From contig NC_135556.1 of assembly GCF_964340395.1 (NCBI RefSeq), positions 21,831,723-21,895,722 of the forward strand: DNA of 64,000 nucleotides, read 5' to 3'. The DNA is from Glandiceps talaboti (Eukaryota; Hemichordata; Enteropneusta; Spengelidae). The notes under the pieces were generated by a model. The model did not search any database. It saw only the letters and a list, made by a program, of their open reading frames with translations, and was not told the DNA's origin. Both the position numbers and the translations under genes were made by a program. Shown piece by piece: positions 37,691 to 51,396 of this stretch (position 1 is the stretch's first letter; every line of letters begins with the position of its first letter).

Positions 37691-38379
37691 CAACACATAA
37701 TAACTGCAACTAAAATAAGAAATTGTTTACAAAATATATAAAACGTGTATCATTAAAATTACAATATAGTGCGATGAAATACTACCACCAATAAAGTAAC
37801 ACTGAACGCATACTACTAACACACTTTAACTCTGAACGCATACTAACATACTTGGCAGTGTTTCCAATTCCTTATGATTTTATCTCTTTAGATGTTTAAT
37901 TTTCAAACAAAAAAAGACGGTAGAGATCACAACAATTGGTCAATATTCGCTTCTCCGTTTATATGGTTATCGTGTACAGTATTTACGTGCTAAGCCCCGT
38001 AAGAAAACTTTATATTCAAAGATAGATACGTTATCAAACAGTTCACAAATTAAGATAAACTAATTCCAACTGTAAGTTAATTGAAATATCCCCACAGTTT
38101 AATAGGTCAGGAATGATTCATGAATATTTGATTGGCATGCAAATCAGTTTGAACTTCATCTACACTATAACTAGTGACTATTATAGGCATCGCCTGGCAT
38201 ATATAATCTCACTTTAGGCTCATGTCGTCACTAAGAGATAACTATTTCATATTTCCTTTTGACCATAAGGACATAGTGCAAAGATCATTATGAAAAGTAT
38301 TTTGTAATTTCCCAGATATGTAGTTAGCGTTCATTTTTTATATTAGTTTTTTATTACATATGATTCTTTATTGTGATTA

Positions 38380-38425
38380 TATTATTATTATTATTATTAT
38401 TATATTATTATTATATTATTATTAG
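38380..38425. repeat. Imperfect (ATT)n
   Basis: Short ATT array with ATATT interruptions. Further sparse ATT clusters follow at 38565-38602. Confidence 0.9.
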
Positions 38426-38939
38426 TGACTTGTATTACATGGGATTCTTTTATTGATAGTGACCTTAGTGACTCTTTTAGTGTTTTCCACTAGCAGTTAT
38501 TATCACTTTTGTAGTGTTTCATCAGCACTTATGAACTTTTAGGATATATGGTGTTTTACAAGGGCTATTATTATAGTATTACTATTAATATTATTATTAT
38601 CTTGCAGTGACTGGGGAGAATTTAGTCATCTTGAATTTTGTATGCAAACCTTCTTTATTACATAACTTGTATCTTGACAGAATATACAATAGTCAATGAA
38701 ATAATGACGAAACATATATAATACCAATATATATACAAAAAAAAGAGTATACCGAATTCCCTATTTTCCCCTTGATAATTGCTAGAAAGATGTCTGTGCT
38801 TTCAATAATTATTGTAAACTATGACAACCCTTTGACTTGCCAATAACGTTTCACGACGTACATGTGTATGTGAGATGTCAAAAAAGTTTACAAATGAAAA
38901 GGGGTCTCGATTTGTTGCAAAACATTATCTACAGCTTAG

Positions 38940-39380
38940 AGGGGAGTGTTAGTTGAAAAATATAGACACCTTCAGAAGGGTGTTAGTTGTAAAACAACAT
39001 TTACAACTTATATATAAGGGTGTGTTAGTTGGAAAAATATAGACACCTTCAGAAGGGTGTGTTAGTTTTAAAACAACATTTACAACTTATATATAAGGGT
39101 GTGTTAGTTGGAAAAATATAGACACCTTCAGAAGGGTGTGTTAGTTTTAAAACAACATTTACAACTTATATATAAGGGTGTGTTAGTTGGAAAAATAAAC
39201 GATTGACAACTTAGTGGAAGGGTGTTGCAAAAGAAACATTTACCACGTAAAAGGGTGTATTAGTTGTGAAAGCATATTGACAACTTGAAAAGGTGACTTT
39301 GTTGTAAATAAAGGACAATTTCGAAGGTGGTATATGTTGGGAACTATTATTCAGAGGTGCATATCAGCTGTAAACATCAT
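38940..39380 (+). repeat. Hierarchical minisatellite, 79-bp unit
   Basis: GTGTTAGTTG starts at 39022, 39101 and 39180, giving an exact 79-bp period. Each unit is itself two related halves. One half has AAGGGTGTGTTAGTTGGAAA and ATAGACACCTTCAG. The other has AAGGGTGTGTTAGTTTTAAA and CAACATTTACAACTTATATA. The 79-bp copies are almost identical and so recently amplified. More diverged half-units flank them on both sides (38940-39000 and 39200-39380), all keeping the AAGGGTGT..TAGTTG and ACAACTT landmarks. Confidence 0.9.
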
Positions 39381-42300
39381 AGCACATAAAGAAAATGACT
39401 CAAAACTATTTGATGGGCATATAACACGGTTAGTACTTCATCCCCACTGTAAATAATAAATGGACGACATCGTTCGCTATCTTTAAGCTCACTTTTGTCA
39501 CATAAAGTCATTTTACATCTACTAATAACTATTTCATCTTTCCTAATACCATATTCATGATGGTACAGTGCACATATAGATTATTGTTTGAAATGTCTAT
39601 ATTGAACTCACTTGACCTTTTCTCTAAACTTTCACATGCTGTGGTCATTCATTTGTGAGCCGCCAAGGCGATTAACTAAAATGGTAATCTAATTATGATG
39701 GATTTTTAGCTCTCTATGGGTCCTACATAGAATGTTTGGAATGCTCAAGTCATTGAATTGTTTGACTCATTTATGAATTCTTATATATAATGGCAAGAAA
39801 GTAAGTAAAGCCAGTATCTGTTCAGTGAACCCGTGACCCAAAGCTTTCAGTTTTTGTTGATGAATATATTTATATCCCTAAATAGAATTATTCAACTGGT
39901 TAATCCGAATGCAGAAAATTGTATTATGGAATCAGAAGTAGGACTTCGTCTTGAAAACACATATTGCCAAATTTAAGTTTGTCAATAGCACTCTTATAAT
40001 CCAATCAGAATATGAATAGAACCCTAAACCTCCATCTAAATTTGTGACTTGTGTACAGCTGCAGTTGGCAATCAATGAACTGGTTTGATGTTCACATGAA
40101 ATTAATGCCTTTACTGCTACTATTTATGATTTTATGTCATTGTTAGGGAGAATCAATTTGTTTAAACATATACCATCACTTAACAAAGAAACATATGGTA
40201 ATCTTCCTGCATTTCATTTAGTTGAATTAGGACAATTACTGAATGTTATGAATGCGCGACTTATCAAGTTTTGCAAACAGTTCTGATCAGGTGTTTCAAG
40301 TCACATGGTAAGGTGGGAGGGGGGTTATGGTTACTAATTTATCCTAAAGACGAATATACTGTTATGAGATTGTGAGACGATCCGTGACCCACTTATCGTG
40401 GCGTCACCCAAGAGCGTCATACATGAAATACTTTTATCGTTCGAGCTACAGTTAGATGACATTTTGTAGGAAGTTGAAGTGGCAGTTTAGGGCTTCAAAT
40501 CACTATAAATTTTAAATATTAGATGCAGCGATTTGTTAAGGTCTAATGCGACGCAGTTCCTTTTACCCAAATGACTTTCTCTGTCATGCAAAAAAAGCTC
40601 AATTTTGTATTCAATATTGAACTTATGTATTCTGTATTGGGCCTCATATTCACCAAATTTTACAGCGATTTGTTTCCGATCACGTTGTTATTCCATCCTG
40701 GATTGCGATTACGTAGCTATGCAATGATTAATTATTAAAACAATGAAGATTTGTCTATACGTAGGTAAAGGTGATTATGTTATCAAATATTTCTTTTTGA
40801 TAAATAAATTCAAAGTTTGCTCTCTTAAATATGCCCCCGGCCGTTCGGAATATAATTTCCAGATATCAATTTCAGCCATTTTATTATTCATGATTGCACT
40901 TACATGATATATATGGGTCGTTAAATGTCATGGAGACCATATGAACGTTGATAAATATGCATTCAGAAATTACATTTATGATTTTAACAAAACGCAAAAT
41001 GGCCGGAGTGGCGGTCGTTCATTCATACTGGCATTACTTCTAACCACGAGCGCGGCTTCTAAGGAGAGACAAACACTTGGATTTAATTTGTGATCTCGTG
41101 ATATTAGATGATGTGCCGCGGGACCGTCCACCTTGTATCTCTACATGTATCATACTGAGCTAAAGCGTAGTGCTAAAGTAAACATTCATGTTCAACAGCA
41201 TTAAGTTCGCTTACATTTACATTACTTTAAGATATCCAGTGGAAAACGTTGCCTGGAATAAGTAATTTTCTCCAGGTGATACATACAAAGGATTTTACGT
41301 AAATAAAACTCTGGTCGATTAAAAAGGTGTTGACATGTAAAAGAACACGCGTGTAAACTCCTCCCCTCCCCCTTTTCCGGTATTGTCTCTAGCATTCCAA
41401 CGGAGATTCATGGTTTGTAATTTGTACATCATGTTATATGCCACTGTCTTTAATGAAAATGACTGACACTGCATAAACATTCGATGAAAGGGTTGTGATT
41501 GTATACGTGTCTGAAAATATGGTTGGAATTCAGTTTCAATGGCTGCAATATACGTCATTGCCACGGCCTAAGGTAATAAATGTTATCTTTTTTATGGTTT
41601 TTCACACAAGAGACATAAAACGATAGCAACGTGCATTGTTTTACACAGTCTAGTTTTCTGCGAGGAACTTTGCACGCGAATGTTTGATAAACATATCGTT
41701 AACAAATTCACAACGTACGAACATGAATGATTGAACAAGAGCGGACATCTTGAAATAACATTACAGTATAGATTTTGCGAAGTAGATTGAGTGGATGTGT
41801 CGTAAACGAAATTGAATTAAGCGTAAGACCACTTCAGAATTAGAGTCATTGAACGATAATAGAAGGTCATATATGAGTAGCACTATTTATTTACATCGAA
41901 CTTGAGCTCAATTACGTGTCCGCATGGATAAATACAGGAATCTTCCCCAGACAAGTAAAACGAGTAACACCGAAGCAAAGCACTTTTTCTATGTGCTATA
42001 TTATATACTCATTTACAACATTCATATCAAGTGTACATGTATACTGTTTTAATTGGTTTATTTACAAGCCCAGCAGGTGGCCTTTCCAACATGGTCAATT
42101 AGCTAATGAAACTGTATACTTTTACACTTGATATGTATGCTATAAACGATCGTGGTACATGCAGAAAACTCTTAACTTTGTTGTTATGGGTTGTAGTTGG
42201 TTAAAGAATGAAGGAACGCGTTGATTATGTTATTGTTATGAAAGTATGTCTTAGAACAACGTATGGGAGGCGAACTAGGATGTCAGAACATGAACATCAC

Positions 42301-43198
42301 AGTCATTACAACACCATAGTTAGGAAACCTATTCCTTTGTGGAAAGGGAAGACAATCCGCCTATAAACATATCTGTCGACTTTCATTGCAAGAACATATC
42401 TTTAGGGCCAGTGGAACTAAAGAAATTTGATATTACGAATTCACTAATTATGAAGTTATGAAATAAAATAACAACTTGAATTGGTGACAGAAAAATGTAT
42501 TTTATTTTTTTTTCTCATGGCAAAAACAGTAAATAAACAATCGCTCAACGTACTAGTTAGATTTCGAAATATAACAAAAAGGTCATGTCCACAGCATGAA
42601 AACAAGGAACTTTACAAATCACCCTTTTGAAAAAAAAATTTCTCACCCTCTCTCCATCAACCTGGTGGTGGCGTTTTTCCCGGAGTCCATAATAAGAACC
42701 GTATTAAATTCTTGTTACATATAAATGTGCTACTGGTTGTACGATAACCAGCATGTACTTGCTACTTACATGGCTTCACACATAGGTCGATTATCAAGGT
42801 AAGGACATATGGCATGAACAAACACTGAAAACAGAGACTCGATCATAATACGACGTATAGATTGAAAATTACCTAACCAATCCGAAATTATTTTGAAATC
42901 ACAAAATCTAGATTATTACGGTGATCTGCTCAAATTACCGTCAAAGACTAAGTCCTATTCGATGTATATACAGCTAATAATTTTACTTGGCCGTCCACAG
43001 TGTTGTTATCCCATGTTTTCTGCTAGCTTCAATTATATTGAGTATTACAATAGCAGACAATGAAAATAGAATATAAGCTAAAATCACTCGTACTTCATAT
43101 GAGAATAAAAAAAACATCTATATCAGGCAGTTTTGTTTCAAACGGAAAATGCATACAAAAGGATACTAATCAATATTTGTTTTTAATAAAGCAGTGAT
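39381..43198. other. Gene-free stretch
   Basis: No gene recognised. ORFs are at most 81 codons (41319-41564, minus) with no domain. No repeat array was noticed. Confidence 0.4.
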
Positions 43199-43209
43199 GT
43201 ATGTGTATG

Positions 43210-43243
<34 letters not shown>

Positions 43244-43426
43244 TGTATGTATGTATGTATGTATGTATGTACTATGTATATGTGTGTGTGTATGCGTACG
43301 CATTTATGTATGTATGTGTGTATATATGTGTATGGATGGGTGTGTGCGTATGGATGGATGGATGGATGGATGGATGGGGTGTGTGTATGTATGTATGTAT
43401 GTATGTATGCATGTGTGTACGTATGT

Positions 43427-43471
<45 letters not shown>
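43199..43471. repeat. Compound tetranucleotide array
   Basis: Blocks in order: TATG (43216-43271), mixed TG/TATG (43272-43345), GATG (43348-43377), TATG (43385-43409) and GATA (43428-43471). ORFs up to 111 codons on both strands are repeat translations. Confidence 0.97.
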
Positions 43472-43472
<1 letters not shown>

Positions 43473-44087
43473 TTGCAGTTTCATATCGAGTTAAATGACT
43501 CTCGTTTATCTTCGACACATATTAATGTAATGCATTGTATGTGTATTATATGCTGCTATGTTACATCTGTAAGAAATGCATCTAAATAAAGCACGTACAA
43601 GTGCAAATATTAGTGACATACGTAAGATATTTCAATTAGATAGATCAATTCTTCAAAACTATTTTGGACGAAATATTGACAAATATTTAGATTAAATATA
43701 CAACACCACGAACAATGTTGACTAAAGACACAGTTGAACTTTTTCTTCAAATATTCATATTTGTGTTATGTGTACTACAATTGTTAATCATTGTGTTCAA
43801 ATTACTTCGTTTTTTCGGCGAGGTTGATGTAATGTTAGGTTCAGAAAATAAATTGTATCTCGAATAAGAACTATATAAGACTAAGCCCATACAAGGACTT
43901 AGACAGATGTCCGTTATATTACGGACTGTTCAAATGAGTCCCTTAGGGAGTCATGGTAACTTAATAGATATAAATAATTTGTTGAAATGGTGGTACCATA
44001 TTGATCATTTGATATTGTCGCCTCAAAATCACCTAAATAATCGTATCGACAAATTTGCGTTCACTTTTGGATCACCTTCCTGAATAG
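43472..44087. other. Downstream flank of the receptor gene
   Basis: This lies 3' of the minus-strand receptor gene. No repeat or ORF of note. Confidence 0.4.
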
Positions 44088-44093
44088 TTTATT
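44088..44093 (-). terminator. Candidate poly(A) signal of receptor gene
   Basis: AATAAA on the minus strand, 23 bp past the receptor's stop codon. The position is plausible for a short 3' UTR. No cleavage site can be fixed from sequence alone. Confidence 0.5.
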
Positions 44094-44115
44094 CCGCATA
44101 TCTTATAGTCATGTA

Positions 44116-45246
44116 TTACTTTTTTAGTATGCTTGCTCTCGGCGTATGTTGTTTATGTATCTTTAATTCAAAGCTGCTCACCTCTGCCGTGATGCCATTT
44201 CTGTGTGTGGGCCTTGTTTCCGAAAGAAGTCCATATTCTGACGTACATGGAGTTTGTTTGTCCATTGAGCAGGACCGTCGCTTCATTTTAACTTGTCCGA
44301 AGTTAAAAGCTTCCCGCAAGGCCCGTCGATATTTGCTGCTAACAATGTTATAGATGTAGGGGTTGATGACCGAGTTTGCTTGCAAACCATAATTACTTAT
44401 TTTTGCAAGACAGAATGTCCAATTCGGTAAAGACAAGATTTGGATGTAATAGACCAGTAGCTGAATGATCCCAAGCATAATCCAACATAACATGCACACT
44501 GCAGACACAATTGCTGTTGTGAGGCACAGAATAACGACCCTGTTTTCCCTAGCTGCAGTAGCTCTAGCACGCATTGTTCCCAACTTCCTGGTTTTCTTTA
44601 ATGTAACTATGATTCTTGAGTAAAGGAAAATCATGACTGAGATAACAATGATGAAATTTATAACATACAAATAAGTTGATACTTCGTGAGTTTCGATGCC
44701 GAAGTAGAACTGAATGATGTAGGGCACATGAAGAAGTATAGCGACAATCCAAATGATGGAGAGCGATATAGTGATATTACGTTTGCCATTAGCGAAGCGT
44801 GCCTTGTGGAACAACGTCTTACAGACGGCCAGGTACCTCTCAATACCGATCATGAGTAACGTATTGAGTGAAATAAAAATACCAAGGATAGAAAGAATGG
44901 CGAAGCTTTGGAAAACCTTTGTCTTGGCCAGGTTTGAATCGATGGCGTGACAAAGATAAAATATGGCATTTGGTACGAGGCAGAGCAAATCACCAATAGC
45001 GAGGTTTACCAATAGCACATTTGTGACGCTTCGCATAGCAGGCACACGTATAACTACGAAAATCACGCTCAGATTTCCTGGGATACCGCAACAACAAAGA
45101 ACAACGCTAAAGATGTCTTCGATGACTCTATCAAACAGAGAACAGTTAGGCATAAAGAAGTAATCGGTCCCGTTGTAGTCCATTTCGGTGATTCTGGTAT
45201 AGTTTAAGTACATTTCAGGGACCATGGTACCAATATCAGTTGTCAT
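44116..45246 (-). CDS. Class A (rhodopsin-like) GPCR, orphan, single exon
   Basis: 376 residues, the usual length for a class A receptor. Three N-glycosylation sequons (N15, N25, N34) lie in the extracellular N-terminus. Membrane segments fall near 43-66, 75-97, 112-134, 157-179, 191-215, 237-262 and 279-301. Class motifs seen: GIPGN with N58 (1.50), NLAIGD with D86 (2.50), E136-R137-Y138 closing TM3, W166 (4.50), Y209 (5.58), W255 (6.48), N295-P296-xx-Y299 in TM7, and a basic helix 8 (SSKYRRALREAF). The cytoplasmic tail is Ser/Thr-rich, with cysteines at 326 and 334 that could be palmitoylated. Unusually, position 3.25 is F112, the second extracellular loop has no cysteine, 5.50 is V201 and 6.50 is M257. 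A TGA lies in frame two codons before the ATG, fixing the start unless a 5' intron intervenes. TM1, TM2 and TM7 look most like peptide receptors, but ligand and subfamily are unknown. Expected role: plasma-membrane receptor signalling through G proteins. Confidence 0.93.
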   Translation of the reverse strand: MTTDIGTMVPEMYLNYTRITEMDYNGTDYFFMPNCSLFDRVIEDIFSVVLCCCGIPGNLSVIFVVIRVPAMRSVTNVLLVNLAIGDLLCLVPNAIFYLCHAIDSNLAKTKVFQSFAILSILGIFISLNTLLMIGIERYLAVCKTLFHKARFANGKRNITISLSIIWIVAILLHVPYIIQFYFGIETHEVSTYLYVINFIIVISVMIFLYSRIIVTLKKTRKLGTMRARATAARENRVVILCLTTAIVSAVCMLCWIMLGIIQLLVYYIQILSLPNWTFCLAKISNYGLQANSVINPYIYNIVSSKYRRALREAFNFGQVKMKRRSCSMDKQTPCTSEYGLLSETRPTHRNGITAEVSSFELKIHKQHTPRASILKK

Positions 45247-45278
45247 CTTTCAAAGTGTCGAAATTATTTTTTTTTTCA

Positions 45279-45480
45279 AAAAAAAATATATATACCTCGA
45301 TTCTCGGTTAACACCGTGCTGTCACTAACCTGCAAAGTTTACCTGAGATAGCATGCCTCTAATCTGATATCGAGCGAAGGTGGCATTGATGTATATTAGT
45401 ACTTGGCTGGGTAACGTCACGCGAGCGAGTGCCAGTCCACCCACAGTACACGTCAATGTACTGTAATGTAACTTGGTCGT
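45279..45480 (-). promoter_or_regulatory. Possible receptor promoter region
   Basis: Upstream of the receptor ATG on the minus strand there is a TATATATA run about 35-45 bp from the ATG. Farther up (45400-45480) is a locally GC-richer segment with CGTGACGTTAC, a CRE-like site. Neither is proof of a transcription start, and a 5'-UTR intron is possible. Confidence 0.2.
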
Positions 45481-47230
45481 CACAGAATCCAAATAAGTAT
45501 ATTGCCCAATACTTAATATAGTTACAACATCACTTGTTACTAAGGAACGACTCGGAACTGTGCGTTGGAGTGGTAGCGGTTATCCTGTTACAAGGTTTAG
45601 TGTGGAACATCTCCCTCGTTGTGCACAGCGTTAACGAGCAACACTGGAGCAGTTCGCGCATGCGCTCATAACCCCTTTCTTTAAAATGTCCCAATTCACC
45701 TTTCCAGCAGGTTAACACTCAATAATTTTCTATAGTCTATGGACACATCAATATTCAATCAAATGAAGAGATTTCTACCTTGAAAACTTCACCAAAAATA
45801 TGTTTGGACGATCAATTCTGGCTGCACAAGGGTTGGTCACACGGCAAAGAGTCCGGTTTTACGTCATAATTAAAACGTATGACCCATGTTCACTTCCAAT
45901 CCCAGGTAACATCGATCATACCAAATCATTATATAACAGCAAATTAATGCGAATATTTGGTCTTTAAGCTCATGAGGGATACTATCTTCAACATACACTT
46001 CTCCTTCTGCAATGTAGACATTCATCGATGGTTCCCATGGTTTCAATGAACAAACGGAACGCTTATCCTAATGCAGCCAATCAGCCTGTGGATAACAGAC
46101 GGACAGAATGCTAATGCCATAATGGGAAAGAATGATGCTGCTACCCTCTAAAAAGTGTTGGTCTTTCAGTTGGCTGATAAGTATCAAAACTACAATATAT
46201 TTATCCTCACGTTATTAATTTATTTGCTTCCTCTTCAAGTCTGTCGGTTAGTTTTCTCTCTATGTGTGTGTCTCACTAGGTTTCTCTATCTCTCTCTTTT
46301 CTGTCTATCTCGCTCTATGTTATACGTATATGTATATTATACATATGTGCGTCCGTGTGAGGGAGGGATTGGCGTTTACATTAATAGTTTGTGGCTTTTG
46401 TACCTATTTTCGAAATAGGCACTACTCCGCATATATTTACCTGTTATTTTATGTACATGTATTAACGACTTTTTAAAAATGTATAAAATAGGAAGAAAAT
46501 TCCACCTTTTCCAATGGTTCTTTGTAACCCTCCTGAGTATTGCCAGATCAAATAATGCGTGTATGGTGGCTTCGAAATCGCGATCAATAGGAGTCATTGC
46601 TACAGCTTTCTATTCCCTCCGTTTTGATATTTCGCTTCTTATTTGCAAAGCGTAATAGGATTAGTACATTTATCCATTCAGTTTACCTTTTAGAAGGAAT
46701 GGGTGTGCTATGCCAATGGGAGCACGTTTTTCTTTTATATTTTAACTCTGCCAACTGTTTTTTGTTACTATCATTATTTAGGGTTTACAACTTCATTTTA
46801 TTCAAAACTACCGTTTAGATTGTTCATTATTGATGCTACTATCACAATCTATTCTTGGAGATACCAAGACTCTGTACAAAACAATGTAATTGAAAATAAA
46901 AAGAAGGTAACATTACAACAGTTGTTTACAGTCTTCATTTTTTAAGAAGGGAGAAGTCCCGACTCTATTTTGTCTTGTAGTGATTTACCATGACGGTCAA
47001 AATTTTCAAAATAGTCCCAAATCTTTTAAAATGTTGATAGTTGCTAGGTGGAAAAACTAAATGCAATACCAAACCTAAGTCATTGATACGAAATGATTCG
47101 ATTGAACATCTTAATCAATGATCTATACAACCACAGTATACTAAACAACGGAATAAGCACGCACACATATCTTGTCTGTTTTCGGTGTAAGTTAGTGATA
47201 ATCGCTAAACCGACTATACAGGCTTTTCTA
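45481..47230. other. Gene-free stretch
   Basis: No gene recognised. ORFs of 62-87 codons carry no domain. Several hydrophobic-looking ones around 46155-46945 simply reflect T-rich DNA. Confidence 0.4.
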
Positions 47231-47263
47231 CATACATACATACATACATACATACATACATAC
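47231..47263. repeat. (CATA)n microsatellite
   Basis: About 33 bp of CATA repeats. Confidence 0.95.
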
Positions 47264-48367
47264 ACGACATACGATGGAATACACGTCGTTTATCGTATAC
47301 AATAATAACCCTTACGTAGTACATAAGCTTAGATAGTCAATGTACTTCACTCTTTCTAAGTAAAGTGTGTTTCATGTCGTAAATAAACATATCACGATCG
47401 ACAAAAAGCATTTTGACGCCTTTTCTTGTCGCATCAAAAGTAAACTTACTTTTATTTCTTACTCAACTAATTACTTGCACCAATCTTGAAATCAGCTATA
47501 TTAAACTCTGTAAAACATGTTTCTCTATTGACTGACAGGTTTAGAATAACATTCGCCGGTGAAAAGTTTTAAAAACCGTAATTACAGTGCACTCTGCATG
47601 TCGAGATCCTTACGACACCCATCATATCAAGGAAATAACATACGTGGATGTCATTTTGTTAGGATGTGCAAACATAAATAAACAATGGTATAGAGCACTG
47701 AACATGGTCCAAAAGAAAGAATATGCCATCAGTGAAATTGCAGTTTTTAAGAACGTAATTGAGATATCTGAAAAAGCATATATCGACCGTGATTTTTTTC
47801 TCCTAATTATTTAAATGACATAGGAGCCAATAGGAATCGCCGCAGGCGATGCTATTTATTCGATTTAATGTTATTTTGTCACTGTTTATCTAGAGAGCGT
47901 ACATATCTACTATAGAGTTTATCTTGCTAATTCATCCACTAGTTTCACAGGAAGGGAAATCTAAGAGTTTCCTAATGGATTAGAATTGACAGAGATGATT
48001 AAACTTCGACTAAAATAGCTCGAAACAGAGTTGATTTAACCGACTTAGTTATTAGCAGTGTAAAACCTTTGCTCCTTTTTTTCACCAACTATAAATCAGA
48101 TTTTTCACACACTTGAATGTATGCCTTTTACAATCACATGAGTAAATGTTGTGGTTTCTTTCGCTCATAATTTTTGACATTCAAGGTTCTACAATGCATT
48201 AATCTCATTTTACTAGCCCTTCTCTTTCAATCAGAAGTTGAATTGTTTGCACGCACGGTGATACAAACATAACGATACTTAACTATGGCGTGTCTACAGA
48301 CTGAGATTGATGATAAGTTATTTAAGTCTGTATTGCATCAAGCTATTTAATAACTGGCTTTGAAAAA
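47264..48367. other. Gene-free stretch
   Basis: No gene recognised. A perfect small hairpin, ATCGCC-GCA-GGCGAT, lies at 47836-47850. Confidence 0.4.
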
Positions 48368-48420
48368 CCCTGTGTGCTTGCACAAAATTTGTATACCCTG
48401 TGTGCTTGCACAAAATTTGT
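48368..48420. repeat. 28-bp tandem duplication
   Basis: A 25-base block starting CCCTGTGTGCTTGCACAAAA occurs at 48368-48392 and 48396-48420, identical in both copies. Confidence 0.95.
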
Positions 48421-48662
48421 GGCGATCACAGGAGTCTCGAATTGATTGCTTGTTTCCGCAGATATCGGTACACGTCAGGTAAATAGGAAATGAACGAAAT
48501 AATAACTGGGATGTTTTGTTCAGATTAATCTCTCAGCAAGGTATTTGAACGTTGCATACATTCCAAGGGGTTTGAGTAAACATGTAGTCGAATGATTCGT
48601 AAAATACGTGTAAACGGAGTAGAGACTCATCATACATACAAGATTATCTTAATTTTTATTAT

Positions 48663-49788
<1,126 letters not shown>

Positions 49789-49952
49789 CTCATAAATTCT
49801 TTTAAGGATATTTTTTAAAACTTCTATTGGTAAAATGGATGGCTCTTTGTTTTTTGCGTGAGGCAATAATAATTAAACTCATAAATTCTTTTAAGGATAT
49901 TTTTTAAAACTTCTATTGGTAAAATGGATGGCTCTTTTTTTTTGCGTGAGGC
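49789..49952. repeat. Recent tandem duplication, 89-bp period
   Basis: A ~75-bp block starting CTCATAAATTCTTTTAAGGA and ending GCGTGAGGC occurs at 49789-49864 and 49878-49952. The only visible difference is one G within the T run. A 13-bp spacer, AATAATAATTAAA, separates them. Confidence 0.95.
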
Positions 49953-51184
49953 GCATCTCTTTTAAATAAAAATGTAAACAGAATGAATACCGTAAGGAAG
50001 AGCAAGTTAAAGACTTTTATTCACGTGCCTTCTTGCTTTAGAACATGAAATTGCTAGTCATTTTAAGAGTGAAGGAAAGCAGAAAGCGTCCCCTCTAATT
50101 AGATCCTTAAAATTTTATTGAAAATATTATTCAAAATGCAAATTCATTTGATTAATATTCAGGAAACGTTTTCCTTTTATATAACAGTAAATGGCATTAT
50201 GTTATTTTATGCAATATCAAAATAAAGTATTCGATGTTTATTAATTACAATTCTGAAGTACAACCTGGATGGTAAACTACATATCGGTAGATAAATTTCA
50301 GTATGAAAATATCTAGTTTAATATGATTGAAATCCGCACCCAGAAGTTGTATAGGCCACATAGGTGTCATTAATATTCTTACGAAGTTCAATGGACTTTT
50401 ATATTGAAAAGAAGCGATGTGGGTCTACAATTTACCTCACACATAGATAACAAATCGTACAAACCTCAGGGATAACTGATATTTAAGCCTTATTCATGTT
50501 TTCTCTCATTTACTTAAACAATTTGCCATGACGTAATTTGTCAAATACGAAATGTAAACACGAATCAGCGGACGATGGGGATTATGGTTTTTTTTTGTAT
50601 ATCACGAAACTAGGCACATGTCGTGATCGGAAGCCTGAAATACGTCTATAGACGCCCCCTCCGGGGGCTTTCATCATAGCATGTACACTTAGAAGTCACA
50701 TTTACATTATGATAACGGCTCTGATCTTGTTTCTAAGTAAATGTACATTTGAGTGGGTGATTGCGGAGTTTCAATGAAATTAATCGCTAGGGTATATACA
50801 TAATCTGAAAATATATCGAAGAAGACCCGAGAGTAAGGCTTAATATAAATTTAATCCCCATTGCATATTGGTGTCGATAAGCAAATCACGACTTCTATGT
50901 TTCATCTGTGTCATCCCGCCAAAAGTCCACGTTCCCCCTTATTTGCCAGAGGTCGAAAATAAATTACATATCAAGTGAGGAAAATGAAGTAATCAAGTAA
51001 TCACATCGCCAAAGACAAAAAAAGTATATATAAAAGAATAACTTGAACTTCTGGCTGGACCACAAAAATAGTTTGTTCAAGCTAGTCGAGTTTGCGGCCC
51101 AAGGAAAACATATACAGTAATATGACATAAATATAACAAAAAATACTTGAAATAACCGACCAAAACAAAGGCAAAACACACACT

Positions 51185-51187
<3 letters not shown>
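49953..51187. other. Gene-free stretch
   Basis: No gene recognised. A perfect GC hairpin, GCCCCC-TCC-GGGGGC, lies at 50654-50668, unusual in this AT-rich region. Confidence 0.4.
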
Positions 51188-51238
<51 letters not shown>

Positions 51239-51311
51239 CAAACAAACAAGCAAGCAAACAAACAAACAAACAAACAAACAAACAAACAAGCAGGAAAACA
51301 CACACACAAAC

Positions 51312-51396
<85 letters not shown>
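51188..51396. repeat. Compound microsatellite (CA)n-(AAAC)n-(ACAG)n
   Basis: CA dinucleotides (51188-51234), then AAAC with AAGC variants (51236-51293), then ACAG (51311-51396). Minus-strand ORFs of 128 and 176 codons are repeat translations (Cys-Val-Ser-Leu runs) plus unrelated flank. Confidence 0.97.

Noticed and set aside
38940-39380. CRISPR array
   Set aside because: The repeats are contiguous with no variable spacers, and the DNA is plainly from an animal. It is a minisatellite.
43183-43518. 111-codon minus-strand ORF and several plus-strand ORFs
   Set aside because: Low-complexity translation of the compound tetranucleotide array.
44111-44353. 80-codon plus-strand ORF
   Set aside because: Antisense shadow of the receptor C-terminus. 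The other short ORFs at 44564-45163 are shadows too.
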